64,000 bases of DNA from Pleurodeles waltl (taxonomy: Eukaryota; Chordata; Amphibia; Caudata; Salamandridae), in NCBI RefSeq assembly GCF_031143425.1, contig NC_090444.1, positions 1,314,911,324-1,314,975,323 on the forward strand, written 5' to 3'. This document shows positions 1 to 11,829 of the stretch, piece after piece. The notes beneath the pieces were generated by a model that was given only the letters and a program-made list of their open reading frames with translations, had not been told where the DNA came from and ran no database searches. The position numbers were made by a program, and so were the translations under genes. Position 1 is the stretch's first letter. The number at the start of each line of letters is the position of its first letter.

Positions 1-1190
1 TACACTTTGTGAACATTGGCGCCCACTCTTTGCATGCATTAGTTTTCTACAGTATTATATTTTGTACACAAGTCACTTATTTAAAATACATGAACACTCA
101 TTAATAATTTTTATTAAAACACCTGTGCTAGCAGCAGCGTTGGGCCTGCGTTGTAGGTTGCGGTCGTTGCACTAAGCGGGGACCACGGCTCCAGTGCATG
201 CAGCGGGGTGGGGTCAGAGAGCGACACCAGTGCTGAAGTTATTCTGGATGTTGATGCACTAGTTTCTTCCTGGTTGCACTAGAATTCACTCTCAAGGGCC
301 TAGGGACTGGATTTGGCACCAATTAGCAAGGCAGGACTCTCAGCAAGAGAGCCCAGGAGCTGACAGGTGAAGTCTTTGATGTGCCTGAGAATTCTCAACA
401 GGAGGCAAGCTCAGCCAAGCCCTTGGAGAACCTTTGGAAGCAGGATGTAGAAAGACAAGTTCAATCCTTTCACTCCGAAGACAGAATCAGCAAGCAGCAG
501 GCCAGCACAACAAAGCAACAGTCCCTTTTACAGCATCCAGCTTTTCTTCCTGACAGAATTTCCTCAGTCCAGAAGGATTCTAAATATGTGGTGTCATAGG
601 TCCAGTACGTATACCCATTTCTGTCTTTGAAGTAGGCAAACTTCAAAGATAATTCTTTGTAGTGCACAAGACCCTGCCTTTCCCTGCCCTGGCCCCAGGC
701 ACACTCCAGGTGGTTGGAGACTGCTTTGTGTGTGGACAGGCACAGCCCTATTCAAGAGCAAGTGTCAGCTCCTCCCACCACTCTAGATAGGAAGATCAGC
801 CTGGTGATGGGCTATTAGGATATGCAGGGCACACCTAGGCTTCCTTTGTGTGACTGTCTAGAGTGAATGCACAACCAGACCAACTATCATCCTGACCCAG
901 CAGACAGGCAGAGGTACAGAATGGTGAAGTAAGAAAATGCCCGCTTTCCAAAAGTGGCATTTTCAAACTTACAGTTAAAAAAACAACTTTGCCAAAAGAT
1001 TTATTTTTAAATTGTGAGCTCCGAGACCCCACACTCCACATCTCTATCTATTCCCAATGGGACATTAAACTTTAAAAGATATTTCAAGGACATTTCCATG
1101 TTACCCTGTGGGAGAGATAGTCCTTGCAAAAGTGAAAAACAAATTTAGCAGTATTTCACTATCAGGACATGTAAAACACACCAGTACACT
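1..1190. other. Non-coding sequence, nothing recognised
   Basis: Short overlapping open frames on both strands, none with a recognisable domain. No terminal repeats or RNA gene were seen. Confidence 0.5.
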
Positions 1191-1194
1191 GCAC

Positions 1195-1500
1195 CATGCC
1201 CATGGAGCTGCCTTGGGCCTACTTTAGGGGTGACTTACGTGTAGCAAAAGGGAAAGTTTGGGCCTGACAAGTGGGTGTCTCTGCCAGGTCGAAATAGCAG
1301 TTTAAAACAGCACACACAGACACTGCAGTTTTCAGGTCTGAGACACGTTTACAGGGCTAATCATATGGGTTGCACAATCAGTGCTGCAGGCCCACTAGTA
1401 GCATTTGAATTACAGGCCCTAGGCACACATAGTGCACTTTACTAGGGACTTACTAGTAAAGCAAATATGCTAATCATGGAAAAAGCAATCACCAATACAA
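1195..1500. repeat. LTR-type repeat module (shared with 15.9 kb and 23.3 kb)
   Basis: The segment GTGCTGCAGGCCCACTAG followed by TAGCATTTGAATTACAGGCC at about 1380-1420 recurs near 15930-15975 in the same orientation. It recurs inverted at about 23305-23360, inside the long LTR-like repeat at 23089-25959. This copy is therefore probably a fragment of a related LTR. I could not find its ends. Confidence 0.5.
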
Positions 1501-1894
1501 TGTAGGGAGCCCATGCACTTTAGCACTGGTTAGCAGTGGGAAAGTGCCCAGAGTCCTAAAGCCAGCAAAAAAGAAATTCAGCATCTGAATCAAAATCAGG
1601 AGGTCAGAAACAAAAAGACAGGGGAAATCATGGCAAGAGCTGACAGGTCTAACAGGAATCCACAAACTCTGGGTACCTTTAGAAAGCCAGGATTTTGGGA
1701 AAAAAGGACACAAATTTGGTGCGGATACCTTATGTGAGCAAAACGTTATGGAGGCCTAAACACGAACTACCCCAAATAACCAAACAAAGGCTTAGCACTG
1801 GGGAGGGGGAGAGGATGGGGAAGGCCTAACAGCAAAAGGGTTAAAGATCCCAGGCCATGTGTATTGTTCCTCAATTTATACATTCAAAGTTAGA

Positions 1895-2023
1895 AATCTG
1901 CCATCCTGCGACTAGATATCACCTTTGAGGGTCCTTTACGAACCTACCTTTCCCTCAGTATAGGTCAATATACACATCTACACTCATCATACTTCGTTTC
2001 AGTTCACCTTTGAGTCCAGGTTC
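1895..2023 (+). repeat. Direct repeat, copy 1 (pair with 6461-6587)
   Basis: The segment from CTGCCAT ... GACTAGATATCACC through GGGTCCTTTACGAACC to the motif TTTGAGTCCAGG matches 6461-6587 in the same orientation with scattered mismatches. The copies flank the decayed coding-like tract and the hAT element. They could be short LTR remnants or two insertions of one short repeat; no further evidence separates these. Confidence 0.55.
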
Positions 2024-2819
2024 CACTTCCCAGATGCATTATGGCCCTGGTAGTTCCCTCTGTCCTTAGACAATCCAAGATCATGTCCCGGTGGTGATTT
2101 CCCATTTACTAGCTTGGTTCTTGGATGTTTTTGTTATTTTGACCCCTTCATTTTTGCAATCTGGACCCTTCTCTGTGTTTGCCCTGATCCATATTCCGTT
2201 CCAGGCTTTCCTATTCCCTTACTTGTGTCGCCTGGTTCCCATGGTCTTCCCTTCTCCAGGTCCCAGTTCAGCCTTCCCTTCATTGGTGGTTCCCTGAGGG
2301 CCTGCACCTGGTTGTGTACTTGTACCTGGATTTCTACCTGCACCTCGGGTGCTCCTCCCCTGAGTCTCCAGCTAGTTCAGCTGTGTAAAGGCAGAATGCA
2401 GCAGCTTGCAACTGACTTCTGTTACGTCTTCTTATTCCTGCTGCTCTTATTACCTACTTGTCCGTTGATTATGTTCCCTTTTTCCCTGTACCCATTTTCC
2501 TGTCTTTGGCTATTGGTAGTATCTTTTTCTGTCCCTTGTTTCCCTGCATATCTGTTCCTGTGTTAGCCATAGTTCATAGTCTCCTGTCTGCACTCTTCTT
2601 GATCTGCCATGTTAAATGAAGGCTCATTGCCTTGTATTCTATGCTCCTTTTTGTCTGCATAATTCTCTCTTGCCTTGTTTGACTGCAGATCTTCCGTAGG
2701 CTTGTTCTCAGAATTTCAGTCCTTTTCCTGACCCTGATTCCAGTCCTGCTTTTGCCTGAGCCCAGTTTCGGTTTTGGTGTTCCTTGTTTTTTTCCCTGTT
2801 TTTCTGTCTTGTATTGTCA

Positions 2820-4640
2820 TCCTGATTTGTATTGCTTCAAAGGGTGCCAGTCAGATTCCAAGGCATGTGCATTTGACACAGAAAACCACCCAGCTCCTTC
2901 TCCATAGGAGGTGCTTTGGTGCCTCCCAGAAATCTGTGAGATAAAACTGCTCTTTGCTTTCTTATAAGATCTTTTCACCTCACAGAGAGACCATTTCTTA
3001 GAAGATAAACTAACATTTTCTATCATTTTCATGCTTTACCTTCCAGTTGTTAGTACTTGTGCTTTCCCTGCAGACTTCCAGTTCCTTTTTCATTGCTGGT
3101 TCCCACCTCCTTCAGTCCTCTGCTTCCCTTACAGCCTTCAGGTACTCTCTTACTTGTATTCCATTCAGAGACCACACATAAAACCAGCTCAAAGGGGTCA
3201 TTCAGCTAGGGTTGATGTACAACTAAAAAAGGATTCTGTATCCAAAGAGTCTGCTGCTACCTCTGTGAATACAACTGAACTTCATTCACGTAAGAAACAA
3301 ACCATGAATTTGTTTGATAACTATGTTAGTCGACATTGCAAAAATGTTTACAAGGGATACATTTAATCTCAGACTAATCTCTGCTCTGAAGCAGAGATAC
3401 TTTTGTTGGACATCAGCACCAATAATACTCCAGTTGAGGTAATTATGTTTAAGCAAGAATTGACAGAAAGAGGAGTTTGAGAAACAACTGGTCCACCAGA
3501 CACAGATACATTTGACACTTTCCTTTCCTTGTTCCAAAGACCGAGCAAGCTGTTTTTGAAATAAGTTCCAGTGAAAAGCACCAAGACCATGAAACACTGA
3601 AAACTCCTAAACAGAGAGATCACATCACTACAGAGTCTACCATAATCTGTGCACTAAGGCTAAAACAGGATTCTAATGGCAAGGCAGTGTCAGAGGCCCA
3701 TTCTGAGTCCACTACAGCTGTACCTTTTGTCACTGGCCTTCTCACAGTTTCAAAGCCAGCACAGCATTCTGAGGAAGATAATGAAAGAATATTGGTACTT
3801 TCTGACTCAGAAAAAAGCCACAGAGTCAACTCCACTCATTTCTTTGCCTGTTCCTCTTGCTAATACTGATAATAAAGACATTGAACCCACTTACTTACGA
3901 ACCAGAGCGTTCAAGATTAGCCCAGTAACAACTCTGCACAAAACACTAAATCAATCCAGTCAAAGATCTGTCTTGATTCTTCCCAAAATAAAGAACTCTG
4001 AAGTTGAATTCAATTCCTTGTCTGGCGTTTAGAGACTTTCTTTTGAACCCTGTGCGATGATACGTGCTGTGCTCATCATCTTGCTGCTTGACACTGTAAG
4101 TCAACGTAAGGACATTCAGGAAGAAACAATTAAAGAGGTGTCAAAGATGTCTAATAACACTGACAGCTTGTCCACAGCTTCACCAAGATCTCCAAATAAT
4201 ACATCAGTAGATTTCTTCACTAAGACTGTTTTTGCTATGGAAGTCTCTCCAGTGCTGATTAATTAAAGTACTGTGTACACAGACACTGTATCCATAAGAC
4301 AGCCTTGCATTCCAGTGGCAAATGCTAAAGAGACTGAATGATAAAGAAATGGCCACTCAGGACTGTGAGATTTATGTGCTTTTAGTGCTGACAGAATGTG
4401 GTGCTCCCATATCTGAAAATAATCCTGCATCATCTTTTATTTCAGACCTCTCGGCTCTGAAGCAGGTACCTTGTGCCACTGCCTGTCACCATTTCTGAGA
4501 ACTACCCAGTCACAAAGAAAGTGTTGCTAAGGTGCTTGTGACTTCACCACAAAACCATGTGAGCTCAAACAACATGCTCAGTTTGACGTTTAAGCCCGCT
4601 TCGTCAGATTGCATGAGCACCAAAGAGCTCACACTGATGT
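2820..4640 (+). pseudogene. Decayed Ser/Thr/Glu-rich coding-like tract
   Basis: No single frame is open, but successive plus-strand frames give protein-like, hydrophilic Ser/Thr/Glu-rich sequence. About 3526-3850 includes EAHSESTTAVPFVTGL and SEEDNERILVLSDSEK. The frame then shifts to 3830-4032 (TPLISLPVPLANTDNK) and again to 4080-4266 (KEVSKMSNNTDSLSTASPR). Stops and frameshifts separate the blocks. This looks like one old exon of a low-complexity protein that lost constraint, or the remains of a transposon gene. I do not recognise the family. Codon-level similarity was not computed. Confidence 0.3.
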
Positions 4641-4658
4641 AAGTGTATTCACCTATAG

Positions 4659-6075
4659 CAGAGGTCTTCAAACTTTTTGATGCCGGGACCCCCTCTCAAA
4701 ACATTTTAGGCATAAGGACCCCCTCCTGACAGAAATTTCTAGAACCTGGTACTCCTCATCATCAATCCTAAACATCCCAAATTCCCACTGCAAATCATTT
4801 TTACATTGAGGAAATAATATGAAACAGTGTTTAGCAAACCAAAGGTCAATGAGTGTTGGAGTGAGGTCAAGGGTGTGGCAAAAAACAAAGGTCCTCATTT
4901 ATGAGAAATTGGCTTGGGGCAGTGCCGCTAGTCTTCTTCCTACACTGCCCTACCCAAATATAAAAGGGCAGGGATGCACCGTATTTATGCAGTGCATTCC
5001 TGTCCTTACAATTTTCGACCTTGCACCAACATTGCCAGGATTGTTTTTGTGCTGGAAGAGGCACTTTCCTGAACAAAAACATCCTGAAAGGTATTTTCCT
5101 CTTTCCATGTGTGCAGCAGAATGCAACACACATGGAAAGAGGAAGAACATTAGGAGAAATGAAGACATTGCTCCTCATTATGCCTCTGTAAGGTTTTGGC
5201 ACTGCTCCGGTTTACGTGATTTTGTAAATCTGGGACAGCGTCAAAATCCATGGGTGTTGCATGGGAACTCCTACTGCAATGCCCGTGGAACGCCTTCTGA
5301 ACACAGAGTAAGGCAAAGCAGCGGCTTGCGATGCTTTGACTTACTCCATATCTGTGAGGCCATACAAAGCCGCTTAGGGTTGCTGTATGTCACCTCATAG
5401 GTATGACTGAGAGACTTATTCCGACGGAGCATCAATAAAAGTGATGCTCTGGTGACGCCAGCCTCTCATAAATATGCCCCGAAATACTCTGTAAGTTTTT
5501 TAGGTCTTTCACCGTCAGGTAGCTACATATAAAATAACAGGCAGCTTAAAAGAAAAATAAAAGAAAGTGGTTACTCATTGGGAAATGCACTGTAGTGCAT
5601 TATGAAACCTCTATTAGTCAATGCACTGCAGAGGTCTGTGTGTAACCAGACAGCCACAGAATTAAATCTTGGTTGGTGCAGTGGAAATATGTGACAAGGT
5701 CACAGCCAGGACAGAAAGCACTGTGAAAATGTAAGTAATTCTTTTATATTTGCTTTACACACTGTATAAGTTGTTAACTCTTTGCAGTACCACTCAAAAA
5801 TAACAAATCTTTGTCATCACAAAGCTTTGAGTGATTTTGTATATTTTGCCATTTGCAGATCAACTCATAGCTCACATTTGCATTTCATTCAGGAAGCAGC
5901 TCCCCCGGCAGGAAGGATTCTTTAGCTATCTGTGCAGCTTCATTTCACAGCACAGGACTCAATCAATAAAAGTTCAGCTGAGGCATTTTTACGATCATCT
6001 AGGGGAATGTGCGACCCCCTTTCCAAGACTCCACGGTCCCCCTGGTGGTCGCGACCCACAGATTGAAGACTTCTG
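4659..6075. mobile_element. Non-autonomous hAT-type DNA transposon
   Basis: The left end CAGAGGTCTTCAAAC and the reverse complement of the right end, CAGAAGTCTTCAATC, form terminal inverted repeats of the CAGNGGTC hAT type. The flanking 8-mers ACCTATAG (4651-4658) and ACCTAGAG (6076-6083) look like an 8-bp target duplication with one change. No transposase frame is present. A second palindromic MITE (about 4886-5478) is nested inside it. The element interrupts an older sequence on both sides. Confidence 0.7.
4886..5478. mobile_element. Palindromic MITE nested in the hAT element
   Basis: Its ends carry CATTTATGAGA and the inverted TCTCATAAATATGCCCC. A hairpin at about 5098-5143 has 16-bp arms CCTCTTTCCATGTGTG and CACACATGGAAAGAGG. 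The inner sequence (GATTGTTTTTGTGC and CTCTTTC-ATGTGTGC) is shared with the MITE at 8625-9082, so both belong to one family. Confidence 0.55.
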
Positions 6076-6460
6076 ACCTAGAGAAAGCCTGGGTAATATG
6101 AAATTACCCCCACAAGACCAGTGACAGTTCCTTACCAAATTCTTGGCTGCATGTAGATTCCACCTATGGATTTTGAAAAGAACCCTCTTGTCAGGCTGCT
6201 GTTTGCTCAAACTTCAGTCTACCTTCATAGCAATAAATCATCCAAGAAAAAACCTAGAGAAATTTCAGGACTGAGCAATATCCAGTATCCTAAAAAGAAC
6301 AGAATATGGATTACACAGCACTATCCTCCAAGTTCCTGCCTCAGAAAAACTTTACAGAATTCCACAGAATCTTTCAAGCTTGATGGACTACATTATTTGT
6401 TGGGACTCTCCTCGCATTTGGCTACCTGGGGACAGGCCTTTTGGGGAGCACTGCAGCATT

Positions 6461-6587
6461 CTGCCATTCAGCCACTAGATGTCACTTATTAGGGTCCTTT
6501 ATGAATCTACCTTTACCTCAGTACAGGTCAATATCCACATCTACATTTATCATACTTAGTTTTGCTTCACCTTTTAGTCCAGGTTTT
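6461..6587 (+). repeat. Direct repeat, copy 2 (pair with 1895-2023)
   Basis: Same orientation and order of motifs as 1895-2023, including GGGTCCTTTATGAATC and the run CAGTACAGGTCAATATCCAC. Similarity fades just after TTTTAGTCCAGG in both. Confidence 0.55.
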
Positions 6588-6589
6588 TC

Positions 6590-8624
6590 TCCTTCCCCCT
6601 TCATCTCAAACTTTGGGAACAGTTCAAATGAGATTAGCTCCGATTACCACTTCTGGCACATTCTACATCTAGGATGCCATCGACTGAAGAAGTACTCAAC
6701 ATTCATCACTCTTGTCACTCTTTCTAACCCCAGATCTCAACCTCATCACCCCGTTACACCACCCGCAAAGGCTTGTATTATTTATCACAGCTTGTCTGAC
6801 AAAAGTATGTCTGTTCACTTGAATCTCTGTTAAATTATCAGTTTATGAGAAGACTTACCACCTCATCAGGTACAAATCTCTGCTGTGTCTTGGTCATGCT
6901 TTTGACATTGAGTGAGATTGATCAGGAGCTGTACATCACATTAACATGTCATCACAATTTCTATTCTTCTAGTAGCCAATAAAGAAAGTTTCAGTTGATT
7001 TAAAAGGTTAACATGATCAATTCTCTTAGTAATTTATCTTTATTAGAATCTCCATATAAATCCATCAATATCAATCATTAGTTTGTCAATAATCAAAAAT
7101 AGTAATCAATAAATCTTAATAAATGCATTAAGCACATTCCATAAAGGAAAGAATCCCCAGTCTAGGAATTGGGGATGAAAAGGTGTCAGTTAAAAACCCA
7201 TAAGGAGTTTCAACTTTGGGAGAGTGAAATTATAAGCATAAAGCTTTAGCATCGAAATTCAATCAATAAAAGCAGAACTTCTCATGAAGAGAGGTTCAAG
7301 AAACTTGGTAGAGTCTCATAGCAACAGGGCAATGAGAAATGTGGGTGAGTGGAATGGCTCAGAATGGAATGGTAGCACACACACTATTATAAATATCAAA
7401 GTAGCAGTTTGTTGTTACTTTCTCTTCTCACCGGGAACACAATACTGTAGATGCCAACATTCACGACCACAATCATCTCTTATCACATAATGTTTTTTTT
7501 TCTTTTTTTGCATGATTCATTTTCCAGTTCACAACTACTTTCCCATGTGTGAACTGTCATATCTATTTTTCTAAGTCTATTTATTAGCTGGCGTTGGTCC
7601 TGGTGTAAGTAGAATCATCTGCAGTTAGATGAACACATTTATGCAACTATTATTCATTAAGAAAAACATATCGATTGGAAGGTCAAGAAATAGGCATTTT
7701 ATGTGCATCAAGTATTTTCTAGTTCATGTCAGCTTGTCAAACAGTGTTTTAAAGCCTACATGCTAATTTTGCACATTAGTAAAATGCATTATTTTTCCTC
7801 GACTTTATAAAATGCTCCAGCAATGGTCTCCTGCTTCTATGCACCCTGACCCCGCTAGAAGTGTCAGTTTTTGCTGTTGTGATTGTACCATTTCCATTCA
7901 GAAGGTTCTGGCTGTAGGCCTCTCATCATATATGCCTTCTCTGTTTTCAAAATATTTCTTCTTTCCTCTTTTGATTTTATATGGTGACTCGTCCTCAAAT
8001 TTAAACAGAGGTCTGAACCCGTAAATCTGAGATTTATGTCTAGTAGCTTAACTGTTATCACTTTCACTGCTCTTCTTCTCCACATAATGAAGTCCTATCT
8101 TTGTATGACTTTTTGGACAGTAATTCACCTGGGCTCTGAAAGCTTTTACCACCTGTTCTTTTGGTAGGAATAAATGTAGTGCCATGGGAAATTCACTACG
8201 TTGGGTCATGTGTGGTTTTGTCTTCCCCAGTACATGGATGCACTCCATTTTGGTCTTGACTGCATTTAAATAGTGCCTCACTTTGATATTATCCATTATT
8301 TCCCTTCTCTTTCACATTTCTAATCCAGCTATGGGAACATGTTTAGTGTTTGGCAGAATTAAACATCTGCCTTTTTCATGATCAGAGTCAGTCCTCCTAG
8401 CAGTGGGCCTTTCTTTTCCTTTTCCATTGGCCTTTGGTGTGCATCACCACCTTTAGCCTGCTTTGGTGTACAAAATGATGAGATCCACCAGCCTTCATTT
8501 TCCTGCCCATCATCAAACGTTTGTCCCAATTCCCTGTAAATGTGAGGTCATGAGAATTACAGGAATAAAATGTAAGGTCATGATAAGAAGTAAATGTGAG
8601 GTTGTGAGAATTCTAAAAGAGTCT
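6590..8624. other. Non-coding sequence, nothing recognised
   Basis: Moderately AT-rich. It contains a poly-T/poly-pyrimidine run near 7492-7510 and short chance frames. No domain, terminal repeat or RNA gene was seen. Confidence 0.45.
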
Positions 8625-9082
8625 GGGCATATTTACCAATTCATAGCACAGTGCAGCTAGTCACCTTGAAAGGGCAGGAATGTGTCGTACTTAACACTGT
8701 ACCGTACATTCCTGGCTTTTCTCAGTGCTAGCCCACAATATGCTGTCGAGTGCCAACGCAGACATCCTTGCACTACGGTGCAAGGGTGCCTGTGTTGTAA
8801 GCAGGATTGTTTTTGTGCAGAAAGGGACACCTTCCTGCACAATAACAATCCTGAGAAGCACTTTCCTCTTTCTATGTGTGCTGCACAATTCATGGGTGGA
8901 TGTGTGAGAACACCCACACTCCACCCATAGAACACCTTCCCAGCGCAGAGTAATGCAACACAGTGATTTGTGCTGCAATGCTGTAGTCTTGATTTATCAA
9001 ACCAGGTTTACTTAAGAGTTGCACTGCTCTTGCCCCACGTTGCATGGTGCAAGAGCAATGCAACACAATGGTAAATATGCCC
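8625..9082. mobile_element. MITE with perfect 14-bp terminal inverted repeats
   Basis: The termini are GGGCATATTTACCA (8625-8638) and TGGTAAATATGCCC (9069-9082), exact reverse complements. No coding capacity. The interior is rich in small inverted repeats, for example ATGGGTGGA and TCCACCCAT near 8892-8930. It shares interior motifs with 4886-5478. A clean target duplication was not found (TCT is offset by one base on the right). Confidence 0.65.
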
Positions 9083-10490
9083 CTCTGTTTCATGAGATAT
9101 CCTCCCAAAATAGTTTTGCTGCATCTTTACCTTGTTTGGTTAGGATTCTATCCACTTCCTGATGTGAACTTTACCTTAAATGTCTCCTAGTTTCACATCT
9201 ACATCAGGATCTGACTTGTTTGAAGGTCTAATTGTTAACAGAGTGGGTTAATTGATTGAAAATAATGCAACAGTAACACAACACAACAAAAAACAATAGG
9301 CAGAATTGTAGATAGTGTTCTTAGCTGCGGATTTATTTTTCTTGTTATTCTTCTGAAACACAGAACAGTTTTTCTTTCCACGGAATAACCACATAGTCTA
9401 AAAGAAGCCAAAATTACTGTTTCCTTTGTCCTTTCTCTTCAGTACAGAGATATGCAGCGGTTTTTCCTTGCCACGAACACACCAGAATGTACACCATAAT
9501 GTATCTCAAGTATACCTTAACTAAAAATAAACCAATTTAAACAATCCTTGTTCCTCCTGTCATTTGTACCTGGCGTCTTGTAACTACGAGTTTCTCTGTT
9601 TTTGGTCTCTGCTGGGCATTCTTGCTCCTTTCACTATTTCTTTCAGGGTTTCCTATCTCGTTCTTTATCTGGTGTTTTCTCTTGTAGTCCTATATCTTCC
9701 TTAGTTTCCCTCATAGCTTCACCAACAGAGAAATTATTTGTTTATAATTAGCTTCTCCTTGTGATATTTCTCTCGCTCTTATTACCATCTTCCCTCCTTA
9801 ACTAGATGCCTTACTACGACTGATTTCTAGAATGAGTGGTTTCTTGCCCTAAGTGAGAGGAGCACCTATGACCCTCCCCCTTTTCGCATTTTGCTCCGTG
9901 CAGTCACCTGTGCCATAGAGACATTTTTTATAAGGTGGACATGCCTAAGAATCAACAGTCCTATGCCCCAACGATCTTTTTCCTCTGTTCTCCTCGGCTC
10001 TGCGGATGTTGTTAGGCCTGAGTTTCTTGTCTCAGGCTGTGCCTTCTTTTTTGCTCGCCTTCCTTCGAGCCTCCTTTATGCCATTAGCCCCCCGCTGGCG
10101 TTGCCTTCTGTCCTTAGGGCCACTGCTGATCTTCGGTCTCATTGGCATTGTAGGTCTATGGCACCCTAGGATATACAAAGCCCTTTTGTAATCAGTCCTA
10201 ACTCTTACCCTGTCACCTGTCTTTGATTTCCTTCCTATCTTGTGGTGTTGTCATGTCGTGGTTCTCTTTCCATATTTGCCTCCTTACTTATTTCCTCTCC
10301 TTTGACTACCACTGTCCTCATTCATGGGAACTGCTGCTGTGCCTGGATTAAAGGACCACTAAACATACTGTGTTCAGGTAAGTCCAGTGATCCACCCTGT
10401 GACAAGTTCCTATGTGGGACCAACTGTGTTGAACCCTGCAATTCCAAGGATGGAATGTAATTTCTGGCTGCGGGCCTTTGCACCCCTATC
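9083..10490. other. Non-coding sequence, nothing recognised
   Basis: Pyrimidine-rich stretches with short chance frames; no domain or repeat boundary could be supported. Confidence 0.4.
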
Positions 10491-10493
10491 TTA

Positions 10494-11022
10494 GGCCCTC
10501 ATTAAGAGTGTGGCGGTCTTATGACTGCCACACTTGCGGTGGCAGTCTGTACCACTGCCAATGCGGTAGTCTGACGGCCACATTAAAAACTGCCAGCTCT
10601 GCCGGGATCATGGATCTCGGCGGTCTGGCAGTGGCGGAGATCGTAACACCGCCATGAAAAGGCTGGCGGAGCACAGGTGCAGGGGGCCACAGGAGGGTCC
10701 ATGCACTTGGCATGGGCAGTGCAGGGGCCCCCCTGCCCAGAACCCTTGCAATGTCCACAGTCTGCTTTGCAGACTGTGGACATTGCGAGGATGCTGGTGC
10801 ACCCTGCAGGCTACAGCATTGCCACTGGCTCGATTATGAGCCGTGGCAATGCTATATCCTGTTTCTCGCTAGGCTGGCAGGTGGAAACTGAGGTGTTAGC
10901 CCACCAGCCTTGGGGGAAACTCATAATGGGGCTGGCGGGGAGGTACCCTGTGTGGAGGCAACCTTCGCGTTGGAAGTTCGGCGGACGGTGAAAACCGTCT
11001 GCTGAACTTGTAATGATACCCC
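10494..11022. mobile_element. Fold-back MITE with central 18-bp hairpin, copy 1
   Basis: The left end GGCCCTCATTAAGAGT and the inverted right end GGGGTATCATTACAAGT are imperfect inverted repeats. The centre (10748-10786) is a perfect hairpin with 18-bp arms beginning GCAATGTCCACAG and a 3-base loop. GC-rich palindromic blocks such as GTGGCGGTCTTATGACTGCC fill the left arm. The same organisation occurs at 14515-15075. Confidence 0.6.
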
Positions 11023-11829
11023 TTATTGACCACACTCCATTCTCAGGCTGATCCTCATTGCATAAACAAAGTTCACCCCAGTTCGTCCCACCTATGAGAA
11101 GGTCTCAAAAACTCCACCCTAACAGTTATATCTGTCGAGCCCTGGGGCCTCAAATGGGCAGACCCCTGTGCTCTTTCATCATACTAGCTCAGCTGAGACC
11201 TTTCTGTCCGCTTTTGAAAGGCAAGTGGCTCTAGCTGGTATACCCTTCTAGGGAACTTGGCATCCTTCTAATTTTTGGAAATTTTACTCTTCTGTTTTTC
11301 CTTGGCATGCACTTCAGTCTCTGCTGGTCATTTACTCTGCCTGATTGCCATATTTGTTTCACCATATCTAACATGGCTCACACCCTCTTTATTCAGACCC
11401 TATTTTGGAATAGTCCCTATGCTATGGAAAGACAGACATCACTGCTCAGTACTTGCAGGCCTAACTAATGCTTGGGAGGCGTCTGGTCATGATGATGGGG
11501 GATGAACTGAAATGTACTGAATCAAATAGACACTGGAATGAATTAGGAGTATGCTGCATTATCTGGGGTCCTCCCAGTTTGTGAAGTCACAACTATTTCC
11601 AAAGACATGATCATGGGGTGGGGAGAAGGGATAAGTAAGTTTGACTAGGACAGCTCTTGAAAGGGGAAAATATAAATCACAATCCCACTAATCGTTTATT
11701 CCTTTGCTATACTGCACTTTCTTTTGTAATGTTTGTGTGAGTAGTGTCTGCTTTTTTATGCTTAAGATAGTCCAATAACATAAAAATACTACAGAAAAAG
11801 GAAAAGTCCCCATGTCATGAGGTAGGTCT
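11023..11829. other. Non-coding sequence, nothing recognised
   Basis: Short chance frames only. It forms the left shoulder of the AT-rich island. Confidence 0.4.

Noticed and set aside
2114..2566. 150-codon hydrophobic frame resembling a membrane protein
   Set aside because: Pyrimidine-rich DNA gives Leu/Phe/Pro/Ser-rich translation by chance; overlapping frames look the same.
4819..5400. 193-codon frame on the plus strand
   Set aside because: Falls in a palindromic MITE inside a hAT element; open frame on the other strand too; no domain.
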